Made by a program: the position numbers and the translations under genes
Shown: positions 29,559 through 38,983 of the stretch, one piece after another
Numbering within the stretch: the first letter of the stretch is position 1
Layout: each line of letters begins with the position of its first letter
The notes under the pieces: model-generated
Told to the model about the DNA's origin: nothing
Databases searched by the model: none
Seen by the model: the letters and a program-made list of their open reading frames with translations, nothing else
Origin: Brevundimonas goettingensis
GTDB taxonomy: Bacteria > Pseudomonadota > Alphaproteobacteria > Caulobacterales > Caulobacteraceae
DNA: 64,000 nucleotides
Direction of reading: 5' to 3'
Assembly (NCBI RefSeq): GCF_017487405.1
Contig: NZ_CP062222.1
Span: 1,535,001 to 1,599,000, forward strand

Positions 29559-30050
29559 ATGTTTCCCGAAGAGATTGAGGCATTGGCAAAGGCTGTGATC
29601 ACCGCCGCCCTGGAGAACGAGATGATGATCGCCACGGCCGAGAGCTGCACCGGCGGCCTGGTGGCGGGCGCCCTGACGGCGGTCGCGGGGTCCTCCGCCG
29701 TCGTCGACCGGGGCTTCGTCACCTATTCCAACGAGGCCAAGAACGAGATGCTGGGCGTGCCCATGGATCTGATCGCGACCCACGGCGCCGTGTCCGAGCC
29801 GGTCGCGCGAGCCATGGCGGTCGGCGCCGTGGCCCAGTCTCGCGCCGGCCTCGCCGTCTCGATCACCGGCATCGCCGGACCCGGCGGCGGCTCGGCGGAA
29901 AAGCCGGTCGGCCTGGTCCATTTCGCCGCAGCCGATGCGGCGGGGGTGGTGCATCAGGAGCATCGCTTCGGCGACCTGGGCCGCGAGGCGGTGCGACTTG
30001 AGAGCGTCAAGGTCGCCCTGACGATCCTGCTGTCGCGGCTGACTGCATGA
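29559..30050 (+). CDS. pncC: nicotinamide-nucleotide amidohydrolase PncC (CinA C-terminal domain)
   Basis: This single-domain CinA-type protein deamidates NMN to nicotinate mononucleotide in pyridine nucleotide salvage. The 163-residue product has the motif ATAESCTGGLVAG (Ser29), RGFVTYSNEAK, and GIAGPGGGSAEKPVGLV, the family signatures. It lacks the N-terminal MoaB-like domain of full CinA. The ATG at 29559 is used; an earlier frame opening to 29304 lies over the divergent gene. Its last codon overlaps the TusA-like gene (ATGA). Confidence 0.93.
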   Translation: MFPEEIEALAKAVITAALENEMMIATAESCTGGLVAGALTAVAGSSAVVDRGFVTYSNEAKNEMLGVPMDLIATHGAVSEPVARAMAVGAVAQSRAGLAVSITGIAGPGGGSAEKPVGLVHFAAADAAGVVHQEHRFGDLGREAVRLESVKVALTILLSRLTA

Positions 30051-30289
30051 TCCCCCCCGTTCTCATCGACGCCCGCGGCCATCGCTGCCCGGTGCCGTCG
30101 CTGCGGCTCAGGAAGGCGCTGGAGGGCGCGCCGCCCGGAACCCGCGCCACCCTTCTGGCCACCGACCCCATGGCGCGGATCGACGTGCCGTTCCTGATGA
30201 GCGAACTGGGCGGCCGGGTGATCGAAATCTCGGACGCCGACGGCGTCCTCAGCCTCAACGTCGAGACTGGCGCCGTTCCGACAGGCTGA
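30047..30289 (+). CDS. TusA/SirA-like sulfurtransferase family protein
   Basis: This 80-residue protein has the family Cys14 in a CPxP motif (GHRCPVPSLRLRKAL) after DARG, as in TusA, the sulfur carrier for tRNA thiolation and molybdenum cofactor chemistry. The first codon overlaps the pncC stop, so the genes are coupled. The last 35 nt overlap the convergent yihY gene. Whether it is the true TusA or a paralogue cannot be decided from the sequence. Confidence 0.88.
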   Translation: MIPPVLIDARGHRCPVPSLRLRKALEGAPPGTRATLLATDPMARIDVPFLMSELGGRVIEISDADGVLSLNVETGAVPTG

Positions 30290-31208
30290 CGACGCGGCCG
30301 GCGTCGCCGCCTTCGGGCTGGGCGTCCGGCTTGCCGCGCGCGCGCCAGGCGATCTCCATTTCGGTAGCGAAGGCGCCGCCGTAGAAGATGGCGTTGATGT
30401 TCCACGACAGCCATATCAGCAGCACCACCACGGCGCCGACCGAGCCATAGGTCGCGCCCAGCGACGCCACCTGCTCGACATAGATGGCGCAGAGCCATGA
30501 CGAGATCATCGACATGACGGTCGCCACCACCCCGCCGGTGATCGAGGGCGCCCAGGCGACCTTGGTCCGGTGCGACATGGCGTAGCGGTAGAGCAGCGAC
30601 AGGCCGAGCGCGAGACCCAGGGCGGGCCACAGACCGTCGATCGGCAGGGCATGGCCGCGCGTCGTCGTCGCCGTATGCTCCATCAGCCGCGAGGTCACGA
30701 CCGCGCCCGACACCACGGTGAACAGGACGAAGGCGAACAGGGCCACGAAGAAGGCCAGCAGATTGAATTTGAAGAAGCCGTGCGGCTCGGTCTCGTCGTG
30801 AATCAGGTTCAGACCGGCCAGCAAGGCCTTGAACCCCCGATGCGCCGCATAGGCGCCGATGAACAGGGCGAAGGCGCTCTGGGCCGAGACGGTGCGCGCC
30901 CCGACACTGGCCAGCCGCTCGACCTCCTGCTGGAAGATGGCGCGGGCGGCATGGGGCAGCATGTCGGCCAGAGCCACGGCCTGTTCGCTGACCTGGCTGA
31001 TCGACAGCACGGCCTTGTAGAAACCGATCAGGATGGCGATCGCCGGAAACACCGCCAGCAGGGCGAAGAAGGAGACCCCGCCCGTATAGAGCATCACGTC
31101 GCGGCCCCAGCTGCGCGTGAAGGCCCGAACCGCCAGCTTGCCCCAGAAGACCGGAGAAAGCCTGCCCGTGTGACCTTCGGTCTCGACGTCTGTCGTCTGT
31201 CCGCTCAA
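30255..31208 (-). CDS. YihY/BrkB family inner membrane protein
   Basis: The 317-residue product has about six hydrophobic helices and the YihY/UPF0761 pattern: GRDVMLYTGGVSFFALLAVFPA near the N-terminus and SVGAVVVLLIWLSWNINAIFYGGAFATE near the end. The start is a TTG at 31208. It converges with the TusA-like gene and diverges from popA (194 nt). The family, once annotated as ribonuclease BN, is now regarded as a membrane transporter or flippase-like group of unclear role. Confidence 0.9.
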   Translation of the reverse strand: MSGQTTDVETEGHTGRLSPVFWGKLAVRAFTRSWGRDVMLYTGGVSFFALLAVFPAIAILIGFYKAVLSISQVSEQAVALADMLPHAARAIFQQEVERLASVGARTVSAQSAFALFIGAYAAHRGFKALLAGLNLIHDETEPHGFFKFNLLAFFVALFAFVLFTVVSGAVVTSRLMEHTATTTRGHALPIDGLWPALGLALGLSLLYRYAMSHRTKVAWAPSITGGVVATVMSMISSWLCAIYVEQVASLGATYGSVGAVVVLLIWLSWNINAIFYGGAFATEMEIAWRARGKPDAQPEGGDAGRVVSLSERRQSRR

Positions 31209-31402
31209 GCCGGCCCCACCGCACTATTAAGCAGGCGACTCTTAGCGGAAAACGCCCGCGAGGGAAGCGTACGAAAGTCGTACAAAGTTTTCCCCCTACG
31301 GCTCTGCATTGCCGTTGCGTCGGCGGGGCGGCCATCGTTATGGTCCGCCGACTTCGCGCGGGGTATAAACCCGTGGTTTTGCGAGGCTTAGGAGACGACT
31401 AA

Positions 31403-32746
31403 TTGGGCCCCGATCCTCGCGTTCTGGTCGTCGCTGAGACGGACGATCTGGTCGGGCCGCTGTGCCGCGGCCTCGACGCCCTGGGCTGGCGGACCCTGAC
31501 CGCGCGGTCGGCTCCGGCCGCCGTCGCCGCCCTCGACGACTTCACCCTTGAAGCCGCCGTTCTGGACGCCAGCCATCCCGGCTTCCCCGAAATCGCCCAG
31601 TTGCTGCGCGAAGCCGCCGGCGACCGGCGCCTGTCCATCATCGCCATCGGCCAGAACGCCGACGCGTCCGGCGTCGACCTGGCCATGTCCGAACCGCCGC
31701 ATCCGGCCCAGGCCGCCCTGCGCATCGAACACCTGATGCGCGCCGCCATCGCCGAGGAAGAGTTCCGCCTGCGCCAGGCCACCTTCGCCCTGCACGGCGC
31801 CACCCTGAGCGCAGACCAACCCGACCCCGCCCCGCTCAAGATTCTGGTCGCAGGCGGCGCCGATCCGCGCTTCATCGCCCTGTCCAACGCCCTGACGGCG
31901 GCGGGAGCCGAGGTGGTGGCGGCGCCGACGCCCTATACGGCCTTCGACTATCTGCATGAGGCCGCCTTCGACGCGGCGGTCCTGTGGGGCGCCCCCGACC
32001 ATGCGCCCGCTCTGTCGATCGCGGCGGGGATGAAGCGCAACACCCGCCTCTATCACATCCCCCTGATCCTCTATCTGCGCAGCGCCGGCGAGATCAATCT
32101 GGCCGAGCTCTACAACCGGGGCTTCGCCGACATCGCCGCCGCCGATACGCCCGAGGCCGAGACCGCCTCGCGCGTCCTGGGCCTCGCCGCCTCGCACCGC
32201 CGGCATCAGGCGATCCGCAAGGCGCTGGAGACCGCGCGCGGCTCCGGCCTGATGGATTCCTCGACCGGCCTGTTCACCCGCGAACTGTTCGCCGCCCACC
32301 TCGCCCGGCTGGCCGAGGGGGCGAAGTCGCGCCGCCGGGCCCTGTCGGTCTGCGTCCTGCGCGTCGCCGACAGCGACAGCCTGGCCCATGCCCGCGCCGG
32401 CGGCTGGCTGGACCGCGCCATGCCGCAGATCGGCGCCATGGTCTCGCGTCTGGTGCGCGTCGAGGACACCGCCGCCCTGCTCGCCCCCGAGGTCTTCGCC
32501 CTCGCCCTGCCCGCCACCCCCGGCCCCGCCGGACGTTTGGCCGCAGAGCGTATCGCCGCCGTCGTGGGCTGCACCGCCTTCGACGCCGGCCCCGACCGTT
32601 CGCCCTTCGTGGTCGAGTTCGACGTCGGCTCGGCCGAGGTCTCCCCCGGCGAAAGCCCCGCCTCCGTCCTCGAACGCGCCTCCGCCGACCTGTCGCGCCG
32701 CAAGCACGAGGCGGCCCGCGCGGCGGCTCAGGCGCATCAAGCCTAG
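31403..32746 (+). CDS. popA: PopA-like c-di-GMP effector (REC-REC-degenerate GGDEF)
   Basis: In Caulobacter, PopA binds c-di-GMP and helps recruit CtrA to the ClpXP protease at the cell pole during the cell cycle. The 447-residue product has two receiver-like domains (about 1-120, with Asp55 retained; 145-265, with the acceptor lost as AVLWGAP) and a GGDEF fold from about 283 (LMDSSTGLFTRELFAAHL). The inhibitory I-site is intact as Arg352-x-x-Asp355, while the catalytic GGEEF position reads APEVF (361-365), so it should bind but not make c-di-GMP. The start is a TTG with AGGAGA 8 nt upstream. Confidence 0.9.
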   Translation: MGPDPRVLVVAETDDLVGPLCRGLDALGWRTLTARSAPAAVAALDDFTLEAAVLDASHPGFPEIAQLLREAAGDRRLSIIAIGQNADASGVDLAMSEPPHPAQAALRIEHLMRAAIAEEEFRLRQATFALHGATLSADQPDPAPLKILVAGGADPRFIALSNALTAAGAEVVAAPTPYTAFDYLHEAAFDAAVLWGAPDHAPALSIAAGMKRNTRLYHIPLILYLRSAGEINLAELYNRGFADIAAADTPEAETASRVLGLAASHRRHQAIRKALETARGSGLMDSSTGLFTRELFAAHLARLAEGAKSRRRALSVCVLRVADSDSLAHARAGGWLDRAMPQIGAMVSRLVRVEDTAALLAPEVFALALPATPGPAGRLAAERIAAVVGCTAFDAGPDRSPFVVEFDVGSAEVSPGESPASVLERASADLSRRKHEAARAAAQAHQA

Positions 32747-32755
32747 ACGCCTTGG

Positions 32756-33283
32756 TCAGGAAGTCGGCGACACTCGACCTTCGGTGAAGAAGCCGTTCCA
32801 GCCCTCGGCGCTGACCACGCGGCCTTGCGACATCTTGAACCTGACGGTCACATTGTCTGCCGTTTCCGCATCGAAGAATTCGATCTCGACGTCGTAAGCG
32901 TCGCATCCGTTCACCCGGATCGGGATTCCGGCCCGGCTGCCATACCGAAACTTTTCGAACCCCAATCGGCTCGCGAATTCGTGGGCGGCGGGGACACCCT
33001 CAGCCGCCGGCGCATCCGAGACATCGCCGATGACCAACGTAAACCCGGCCCCAGGAGCCACAAGTTCCACAAGTCGCTCATCGCTGGCCCAGCCCGGCTG
33101 CCTCGCCCGAGCGACCATCTCGATCGCCCGAGCGCTGAGCGTATGGTAAAGCTCCCCGAGCCAGACAGACGACCCGAGCTCACATGTCGCGGCCTCCTGT
33201 GGTTCCGCCGCCAAAACGGGCGAAGCCGCACCACAGAGCAACACAATCGCGGTCGCGACTACTTTGGCCGATCCGGTGCGCAT
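32756..33283 (-). CDS. secreted hypothetical protein
   Basis: This 175-residue protein has a clear signal peptide (basic MRTGSAK, hydrophobic core, cleavage after VLAA). The mature part is acidic, with cysteines that could pair (one in ATCELGS, one in NGCDAYD), and ends with an FKMSQGRVVSAEGW segment. GGAG precedes the ATG. It converges with popA (9 nt between ends) and lies behind mfd in the same direction. No family is recognised; the envelope location is the only safe inference. Confidence 0.7.
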   Translation of the reverse strand: MRTGSAKVVATAIVLLCGAASPVLAAEPQEAATCELGSSVWLGELYHTLSARAIEMVARARQPGWASDERLVELVAPGAGFTLVIGDVSDAPAAEGVPAAHEFASRLGFEKFRYGSRAGIPIRVNGCDAYDVEIEFFDAETADNVTVRFKMSQGRVVSAEGWNGFFTEGRVSPTS

Positions 33284-33367
33284 GCTGAAGCTCCGTTGTC
33301 CGAAGCTTGACCTTAGCAACCAACGGTTCGCCGACAAGAGCTTCCGGCGTGCCCCCAGTACCCCGCC

Positions 33368-36300
33368 TTAGGCCCCCGCCCCCGCCACCCGCGCCAGATC
33401 GGCGGTGATGCGTTCGGCGACCTTGAGACGGTCCTCCGGCGTCGGCCAGTCGCCCATGACGACGATCTTCTGGTCCGGACGGATCTTCCAGAAGGCGTGG
33501 TTCTTCTGGATCAGGCCGACCAGCCCCATCGGGTTGGGGAAGCTGTTGTTGCGCAGCGTCAGGACACAGCCCTTGGGTCCGATGTCGATGCGTTCGATAC
33601 AGGCCGTCTTGCAGTTGGCCTTGATGCCGACGATGCGCAGCAGCTGCTTCGCCTCGTCCGGCAGCGGGCCGAACCGGTCGATCAGTTCGGCGGCCAGGGC
33701 CTCGCGCTCCTCGGTGCGTTCGGCGTCCGACAAACGGCGATACAGGCTCAGACGGACGTTGAGGTCCGGGACGTAATTCTCTGGAATCAAGACGGCCGCG
33801 CCGACGTTGATGGCCGGCGACCAGCCCCGGTCGACGACTTCCTCACCCGCTTCACGCAGGGAGGCCACGGCGTCTTCCAGCATCTGCTGGTACAGCTCGA
33901 CCCCGACCTCGCGGATGTGTCCCGACTGTTCGTCGCCCAGCAGATTGCCGCCGCCGCGCTGGTCCAGATCGTGCGAGGCCAGCTGGAAGCCGGCGCCCAG
34001 ATTGTCCAGCGACTGCAACACCTGCAGACGCCGCTCGGCCGACAGGGTCAGGGGCCGCTTCGGATCGGTGGTCAGATAGGCGAAGGCGCGCGCCTTGGAC
34101 CGCCCGATCCGGCCGCGGATCTGGTGCAGCTGGGCCAGGCCGAACATGTCGGCGCGATGCACGATCAGGGTGTTGGCGGTCGGAATGTCGATGCCGCTCT
34201 CGACGATGGTGGTCGAGACCAGCAGGTCGTATTCGCCGTCGTAGAAGGCGCTCATCACGTCTTCCAGCTGGGTCGGCGACATCTGGCCGTGACCGACCAC
34301 GAACTTGATCTCGGGCACCTGTTCCCTCAGGAATTTCTCGATGTCCGGCAGGTCCGACAGGCGCGGACAGACGTAGAAGGCCTGACCCCCACGATACTTC
34401 TCCCGCAGCAGGGCCTCGCGGATCAGCACCTGATCCCAGGGCGTGACATAGGTCCGCACGGCCAGACGATCGACCGGCGGCGTGGCGATGATCGACATCT
34501 CGCGGATGCCCGACAAGGCCATCTGCAGGGTGCGCGGAATGGGCGTCGCCGTCAGGGTCAGCAGGTGCACATCGGCGCGCAGGCTCTTGAGCTTCTCCTT
34601 GTGCTTGACCCCGAAATGCTGCTCCTCGTCGACGATCACGAGGCCCAGATCCTTGAACCCGACCTGCTCGGCCAAGACCGCGTGGGTGCCGACCACGATC
34701 TCGAACGACCCGTCCTTCAATCCGCTGCGGGTCTCCGCCGCGTCCTTGGCCGTGACCATGCGCGACAGGTGGCGCACCGTGATCGGCCAGCCGGCAAAGC
34801 GTTCGGAGAAGGTCTTGAAATGCTGTCGCGCCAGAAGCGTGGTCGGACAGACGACGGCGACCTGCTGGCCGCTCATGGCCACCACGAAGGCGGCGCGCAG
34901 GGCCACCTCGGTCTTGCCGAAGCCGACGTCGCCGCAGATCAGACGATCCATCGGCGTGCCCTTGCCCAGATCCTCCAGCACGTCTCCGATGGCGTTGAGC
35001 TGATCGTCGGTCTCTTCGTATGGGAAGCGGGCGCAGAACTCGTCGAACAGCCCCTGCGGAGGGGTGATGGCGTCCGAGACCCGCAGCGCGCGCTTCGCCG
35101 CCAGGGCGATAAGCCCCTCGGCCATTTCGCGCAGCCGGGCCTTGGCCTTGGCCTTGCGCCCCTGCCAGGCGGCGCCGCCCAGACGGTCCAGCTGGACGTC
35201 TTCGGAATCCGTGCCGTAGCGGGTCAGCAGGTCGATGTTCTCGACCGGCAGGAACAGCTTGGAATCACCCGCGTACTGCAGCTCCAGACAGTCGTGCGGG
35301 GCGTCCTGGATCTCCAGCGTCTTCAGCCCCTCGTAGCGGCCGATGCCGTGATCAAGGTGGACGACCAGATCGCCCGTCGTCAGGGCCGAGGCCTCGGCGA
35401 GGAAGTTGGACGCACGCCGCTTGCGCTTGGGCCGCGCCAGCCGATCGCCCAGCATGTCGGTCTCGGAGATGACCGCCAGACTGTCCGTGGTGAAGCCGTG
35501 CTCCACCGGCAGGACGGCGCGCAGATACAGGTCCTTCGGCGCCGACTGGACGTCGGCCCAGTCGCGCACGGCGACGACGTGATCCAGCCCGTGGTCGGCC
35601 AGCATGACCGACAGACGCTCGGACGAGCCCTCGGTCCAGCTGGCGAACAGGACGCGCTTGCCCTCCCCCTTCAAGGCCGCCGCATGGTTCGCCACGGCCT
35701 CGAACAGATTGACGCTGTCCTGGGCCCGTTCGGCGGCGAAGGTCCGGCCCAGCCGCCCGCCGGCGTCCTCGCCGGCCGTGTCGAACGGCGTCAGACGGCG
35801 GACGTCGCGGCCCGCCAGCGCGCTGTTCCAGTCGCCCTCAGGAAGATAGAGCCGCTCCGGCGGCAGGGCGCGATTGGCGGCCCCGCCCTTGGCCAGCGAC
35901 GCCTCACGCCGGGCCTCATAGGCGTCCTTGGCCAGGGCCCAGCGTTCGCCACGCGCGGCTTCGGCCTGATTGTCGAGGAACACCGACGCATCGTCCGGCA
36001 GATAGTCGAACAGGGTCTCCAGGTTCGGATAGAGCAGCGGCAGCCAGTGCTCCATCCCCTGACGCCGCGCGCCCTCGGAGACGGCGACATAGAGGGGGTC
36101 GTCCCCGCCCGCGCCGAACAGGCCCAGATAGCCGGTGCGGAAGCGCGAAATGGTCTCGGCGTCCAGCAGGGCCTCGGACACCGGCGACAGGGAAATCTTC
36201 TTGCGCTGGCCGGTCGACCGCTGGGTCGCCGGGTCGAAGGTGCGGATCGACTCCAGCTCCGAGCCGAACATGTCGAGCCGCACCGGCTCCTCGAACCCCG

Positions 36301-36805
36301 GCGGATAGACGTCGATGACTCCGCCGCGCACGGCGTATTCGCCGCGCTCGTTGACGGTCGAGGCGCGCATATAGCCGTTGGTCGTGAAGTATTTCTCGAG
36401 CGCCGACTGGTCCAGGTCGCGGCCCACGGCGGCGTCGAATCCGGCCGAGGCGGTGACCTCCTGCGGCGGGGTGCGCTGCATGGCGGCGGCGATGGTGGTG
36501 ACGACCAACAGGGGTTTGGGCGAGCGCGCTGGCCGTCCCGCCAGCTCGGTGAGCGCCGCCATCCGCTCGGCCGACACCGACGACGTCGGGCTGAGCCGGT
36601 CGTAGGGCAGGCAGTCCCAGGCGGGAAACTCGAGAACTTCAACGTCCTTGGCGAAGAACCGGAAAGCCTGGGCGAAGTTTCCGGCGCGCTGGTAGTCGCG
36701 GGCGATGAAGACGGCCGTCCCGCCGGACTTCGTCAGCCGTTCGGCCACGGTCAGGGCGTCGAGACCCTCCGGCACCCCGCCCAGTTCGATATCCTGACGC
36801 GCCAC
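33368..36805 (-). CDS. mfd: transcription-repair coupling factor Mfd
   Basis: Mfd removes RNA polymerase stalled at DNA lesions and recruits UvrA. The 1145-residue product has UvrB-like N-terminal domains (FFAKDVEVLEFPAWDCLPYD), the RNA polymerase-interacting domain (GDLVVHLDHGIGRYEGL), a RecG-type translocase with Walker A GDVGFGKTEVA and motif II VDEEQHFGV, and the C-terminal TRCF domain. The start is a GTG at 36805 immediately after the sdhE stop, so sdhE and mfd are coupled. Confidence 0.97.
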   Translation of the reverse strand: MARQDIELGGVPEGLDALTVAERLTKSGGTAVFIARDYQRAGNFAQAFRFFAKDVEVLEFPAWDCLPYDRLSPTSSVSAERMAALTELAGRPARSPKPLLVVTTIAAAMQRTPPQEVTASAGFDAAVGRDLDQSALEKYFTTNGYMRASTVNERGEYAVRGGVIDVYPPGFEEPVRLDMFGSELESIRTFDPATQRSTGQRKKISLSPVSEALLDAETISRFRTGYLGLFGAGGDDPLYVAVSEGARRQGMEHWLPLLYPNLETLFDYLPDDASVFLDNQAEAARGERWALAKDAYEARREASLAKGGAANRALPPERLYLPEGDWNSALAGRDVRRLTPFDTAGEDAGGRLGRTFAAERAQDSVNLFEAVANHAAALKGEGKRVLFASWTEGSSERLSVMLADHGLDHVVAVRDWADVQSAPKDLYLRAVLPVEHGFTTDSLAVISETDMLGDRLARPKRKRRASNFLAEASALTTGDLVVHLDHGIGRYEGLKTLEIQDAPHDCLELQYAGDSKLFLPVENIDLLTRYGTDSEDVQLDRLGGAAWQGRKAKAKARLREMAEGLIALAAKRALRVSDAITPPQGLFDEFCARFPYEETDDQLNAIGDVLEDLGKGTPMDRLICGDVGFGKTEVALRAAFVVAMSGQQVAVVCPTTLLARQHFKTFSERFAGWPITVRHLSRMVTAKDAAETRSGLKDGSFEIVVGTHAVLAEQVGFKDLGLVIVDEEQHFGVKHKEKLKSLRADVHLLTLTATPIPRTLQMALSGIREMSIIATPPVDRLAVRTYVTPWDQVLIREALLREKYRGGQAFYVCPRLSDLPDIEKFLREQVPEIKFVVGHGQMSPTQLEDVMSAFYDGEYDLLVSTTIVESGIDIPTANTLIVHRADMFGLAQLHQIRGRIGRSKARAFAYLTTDPKRPLTLSAERRLQVLQSLDNLGAGFQLASHDLDQRGGGNLLGDEQSGHIREVGVELYQQMLEDAVASLREAGEEVVDRGWSPAINVGAAVLIPENYVPDLNVRLSLYRRLSDAERTEEREALAAELIDRFGPLPDEAKQLLRIVGIKANCKTACIERIDIGPKGCVLTLRNNSFPNPMGLVGLIQKNHAFWKIRPDQKIVVMGDWPTPEDRLKVAERITADLARVAGAGA

Positions 36806-37105
36806 TCAGCCGATCCCCTGCTGGACGGCGTGGGAGACATGTTCCTTCACGAAGGCCCGGATGCGGGCCATCAGCGGCGTTTCGTGCTCGGGCGGCGTCG
36901 GCGCCGTCTCGATGATCCAGCTGTAGAGCTCGTGATCGTTGTCCTGCATCAGCAGGCCCTCGAACTCGGTCATCTCGGCGTCGGTCAGCCCGGGCCCAAC
37001 CTGTTCGATGAACGGCCCCAGCACCATATCGGCTTCACGGAAGCCTCGACGCCAGGCGCGAAAGCGCGCGCGAGACAGGCGGGTCTGGTCACGGTCATCA
37101 GTCAT
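36806..37105 (-). CDS. sdhE: FAD assembly factor SdhE
   Basis: SdhE attaches FAD covalently to the flavoprotein subunit of succinate dehydrogenase. The 99-residue product has the RGxxE signature as RRGFREADMVLGPF (residues 19-32) and a compact alpha-helical layout. Its stop abuts the mfd GTG. The sdhE-mfd pair next to a divergent recG is a common alphaproteobacterial layout; here two genes separate it from recG. Confidence 0.92.
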   Translation of the reverse strand: MTDDRDQTRLSRARFRAWRRGFREADMVLGPFIEQVGPGLTDAEMTEFEGLLMQDNDHELYSWIIETAPTPPEHETPLMARIRAFVKEHVSHAVQQGIG

Positions 37106-37183
37106 GAGGCGCGGGATATAGCGAGCGCCGCGCCGCGCCGCCAGCCGTGCCGACGTCAGGAACGGTCGCCTGCTGCCAGAGGA

Positions 37184-37879
37184 TTACGCCGGCCAGATCT
37201 TCTTGATCTTGTCCGTCAGGGCCTTGCGCTCGGCCAACCCCTTGTCGCCGCCGTTGATGCGCAGGGTGACCTTGGAGACGCTGTCCGTGGCGGCCAGGGC
37301 GTTCAGCCCCTTGGAGGTCCAGAAATCCACCGCCGCGGCGATCGATCCGGCCGGCGTCAGCAGCAGATCCGGATTGACCTCATAGTTGGCGCCCAGGGCG
37401 TGATAATTGGCACGCCCCGTCAGCTGGATCAGGCCCCTTCCGCGATAACAATAGCCGTCGCCGGGTTGGGTGTTGCCGAGGTTCTTCGCCCCCCAAGTCC
37501 CGCCGTAGATGGTGTTTGCGATAGCGACCTTGTCCGCCGCCCGGGTCGCGGTGCGGCCGAACTTCTGGCACTGGGCGTCCGAAATGCGAGCCTTGGAAAA
37601 GGTCGCCCGCAGCCCCGCCGCCGAATAGTTGAGGTTCTCCGACTGCGGCTTGAACCCGCTCTCGTGGGACACCTGGGCGAAGAAATGGATGTATTCCAGC
37701 CTCTGGCTCATGGCCTTGGGCAGGACCAGGGCCAGCAGATCGCCGGTCGCGTCGGGGGCGACATTGCTGCTCACATATTCCGCCAACCCCTGAAAAGTCA
37801 GGGCGCCCAGCTTGCCGTCGATGATGCCGACGTCATAGCCCTTGTCGGTAAGGTTTTGCTGCAGAATCGAAACTGACAT
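37184..37879 (-). CDS. GH19 chitinase-like lysozyme/endolysin
   Basis: This is a glycoside hydrolase family 19 protein; many bacterial members are phage-type endolysins that cleave peptidoglycan. The 231-residue product has the catalytic pair Glu73 (SHESG) and Glu81 (SENLNYSA), the GRGLIQLTGRANY substrate-groove motif, and an N-terminal 40-residue stretch (LTDKGYDVGIIDGKLG) resembling a peptidoglycan-binding repeat. There is no signal peptide, as in endolysins, and no holin gene is nearby. No other phage gene is present, so it may be a domesticated remnant. Confidence 0.85.
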   Translation of the reverse strand: MSVSILQQNLTDKGYDVGIIDGKLGALTFQGLAEYVSSNVAPDATGDLLALVLPKAMSQRLEYIHFFAQVSHESGFKPQSENLNYSAAGLRATFSKARISDAQCQKFGRTATRAADKVAIANTIYGGTWGAKNLGNTQPGDGYCYRGRGLIQLTGRANYHALGANYEVNPDLLLTPAGSIAAAVDFWTSKGLNALAATDSVSKVTLRINGGDKGLAERKALTDKIKKIWPA

Positions 37880-37984
37880 CCCCCAGTCCCTTCGTGCTGT
37901 CCTGACGGTTGCGATCCTGCGCTCGCATAACGTCGTTTGCAATCTGTGCGCGTTCTCCGGATGCGGTTTCGCCTCACAGCGCTC

Positions 37985-38983
37985 TCACCCAGCAGCCGGC
38001 CGGTCGCGCTTGCGGGGTTCGGACTCCCTGAGGCGGCGGCTGCGGTCGGCGTCGTCATAGACGGCGCTGGCTGCGTCATTCTCGGTCGGACGGCTCGAAG
38101 GGTGAGGCCGGGCGGTCACCGCCTTGCTCGTCTCCGACTCGGTCAGGCGGATGTCCATCCTCGGATCGGCCGCGCGAATGCCGGCCTCGACCAGGCTCCG
38201 ATAGATCGCCCAGGTGTAGGCGGCGTGCATGGCGCGCGGATGGCGCGACGATTCCGGCGCCGGCCAGACCACCAGGTCGAAGTCCAGCTTGCCGCCCGAA
38301 AAGTCGGTCAGCCAGACCTGGTTCTTGTGCACATCGTCATTGGCAAGGGTGAACGGCAGGGCCGTGGCGGCGGCCAGGACCACGTCACGCACCCGGGCGA
38401 TGTCGCTCTCCTCCGCGACTGAGAAGGGCACATGCATCCGGCGGGAGGTGGTGTTGTAGGTCCAGTTGGTGACCCGGTTCTGGATCAGGCTGGAATTGGG
38501 GATGACCACGTTCAGATCGTCGTTGGTCCTGAGGCGGGTCGCGCGCGGACCGATCTCGACGATCTCGCCGCGAACGCTGTCGTCCACCTCGATGTAGTCG
38601 CCGACCTGGATGGCCGGATCGAAGATCAGCACCAGACCGGAGACGAACTCCTTAACGATGCCCTGAAGCCCCAGACCCAGGCCGACGCCGACCGCCCCGC
38701 CGAAGATGGCCAGGGAGGCCAGGTCCACGCCCAAGGTCGAGACGGCGATCAGCGCCCCCACCAGAAGGATCAGATAGCCGCCGATCTGTTCCACCATATA
38801 AATCGCCGGGGCGCTGACGGTCAGCCGGCCGCGCAGCCGATCCAGCGCGACACGCATCAGCTTCGACAGCAGGAAGGCGCCGACCAGGATGGCGAGGGCC
38901 GCCGCCAGATGCAGCCCCGCATCGGTCCAGTCGCGGGCGGACAGCCAGTTGCCGACGGCGTCGAACGGAGACGGCTTGTCCAT
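37985..38983 (-). CDS. mscS: small-conductance mechanosensitive channel (MscS family)
   Basis: MscS-type channels open under membrane tension to release solutes on osmotic downshock. The 332-residue product has three hydrophobic helices, the third being the pore helix GGAVGVGLGLGLQGIVKEF, then the beta domain signature LIFDPAIQVGDYIEVDD and IPNSSLIQNRVTNW. The last 45 residues are charged and probably disordered. The real start is the ATG at 38983; the frame is open far upstream across recG, but that part is not coding. It diverges from recG. Confidence 0.93.
   Translation of the reverse strand: MDKPSPFDAVGNWLSARDWTDAGLHLAAALAILVGAFLLSKLMRVALDRLRGRLTVSAPAIYMVEQIGGYLILLVGALIAVSTLGVDLASLAIFGGAVGVGLGLGLQGIVKEFVSGLVLIFDPAIQVGDYIEVDDSVRGEIVEIGPRATRLRTNDDLNVVIPNSSLIQNRVTNWTYNTTSRRMHVPFSVAEESDIARVRDVVLAAATALPFTLANDDVHKNQVWLTDFSGGKLDFDLVVWPAPESSRHPRAMHAAYTWAIYRSLVEAGIRAADPRMDIRLTESETSKAVTARPHPSSRPTENDAASAVYDDADRSRRLRESEPRKRDRPAAG

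Noticed and set aside
33497..37876. A 1459-codon open frame on the plus strand opposite mfd, sdhE and the GH19 gene
   Set aside because: It is the shadow of GC-rich codon bias on the minus-strand genes; its composition is biased, no domain is recognisable and it covers three well-defined genes.
37184..37879. Prophage remnant around the GH19 gene
   Set aside because: No integrase, capsid, tail or holin gene and no attachment-site duplication are visible nearby, so only the single gene can be called phage-like.
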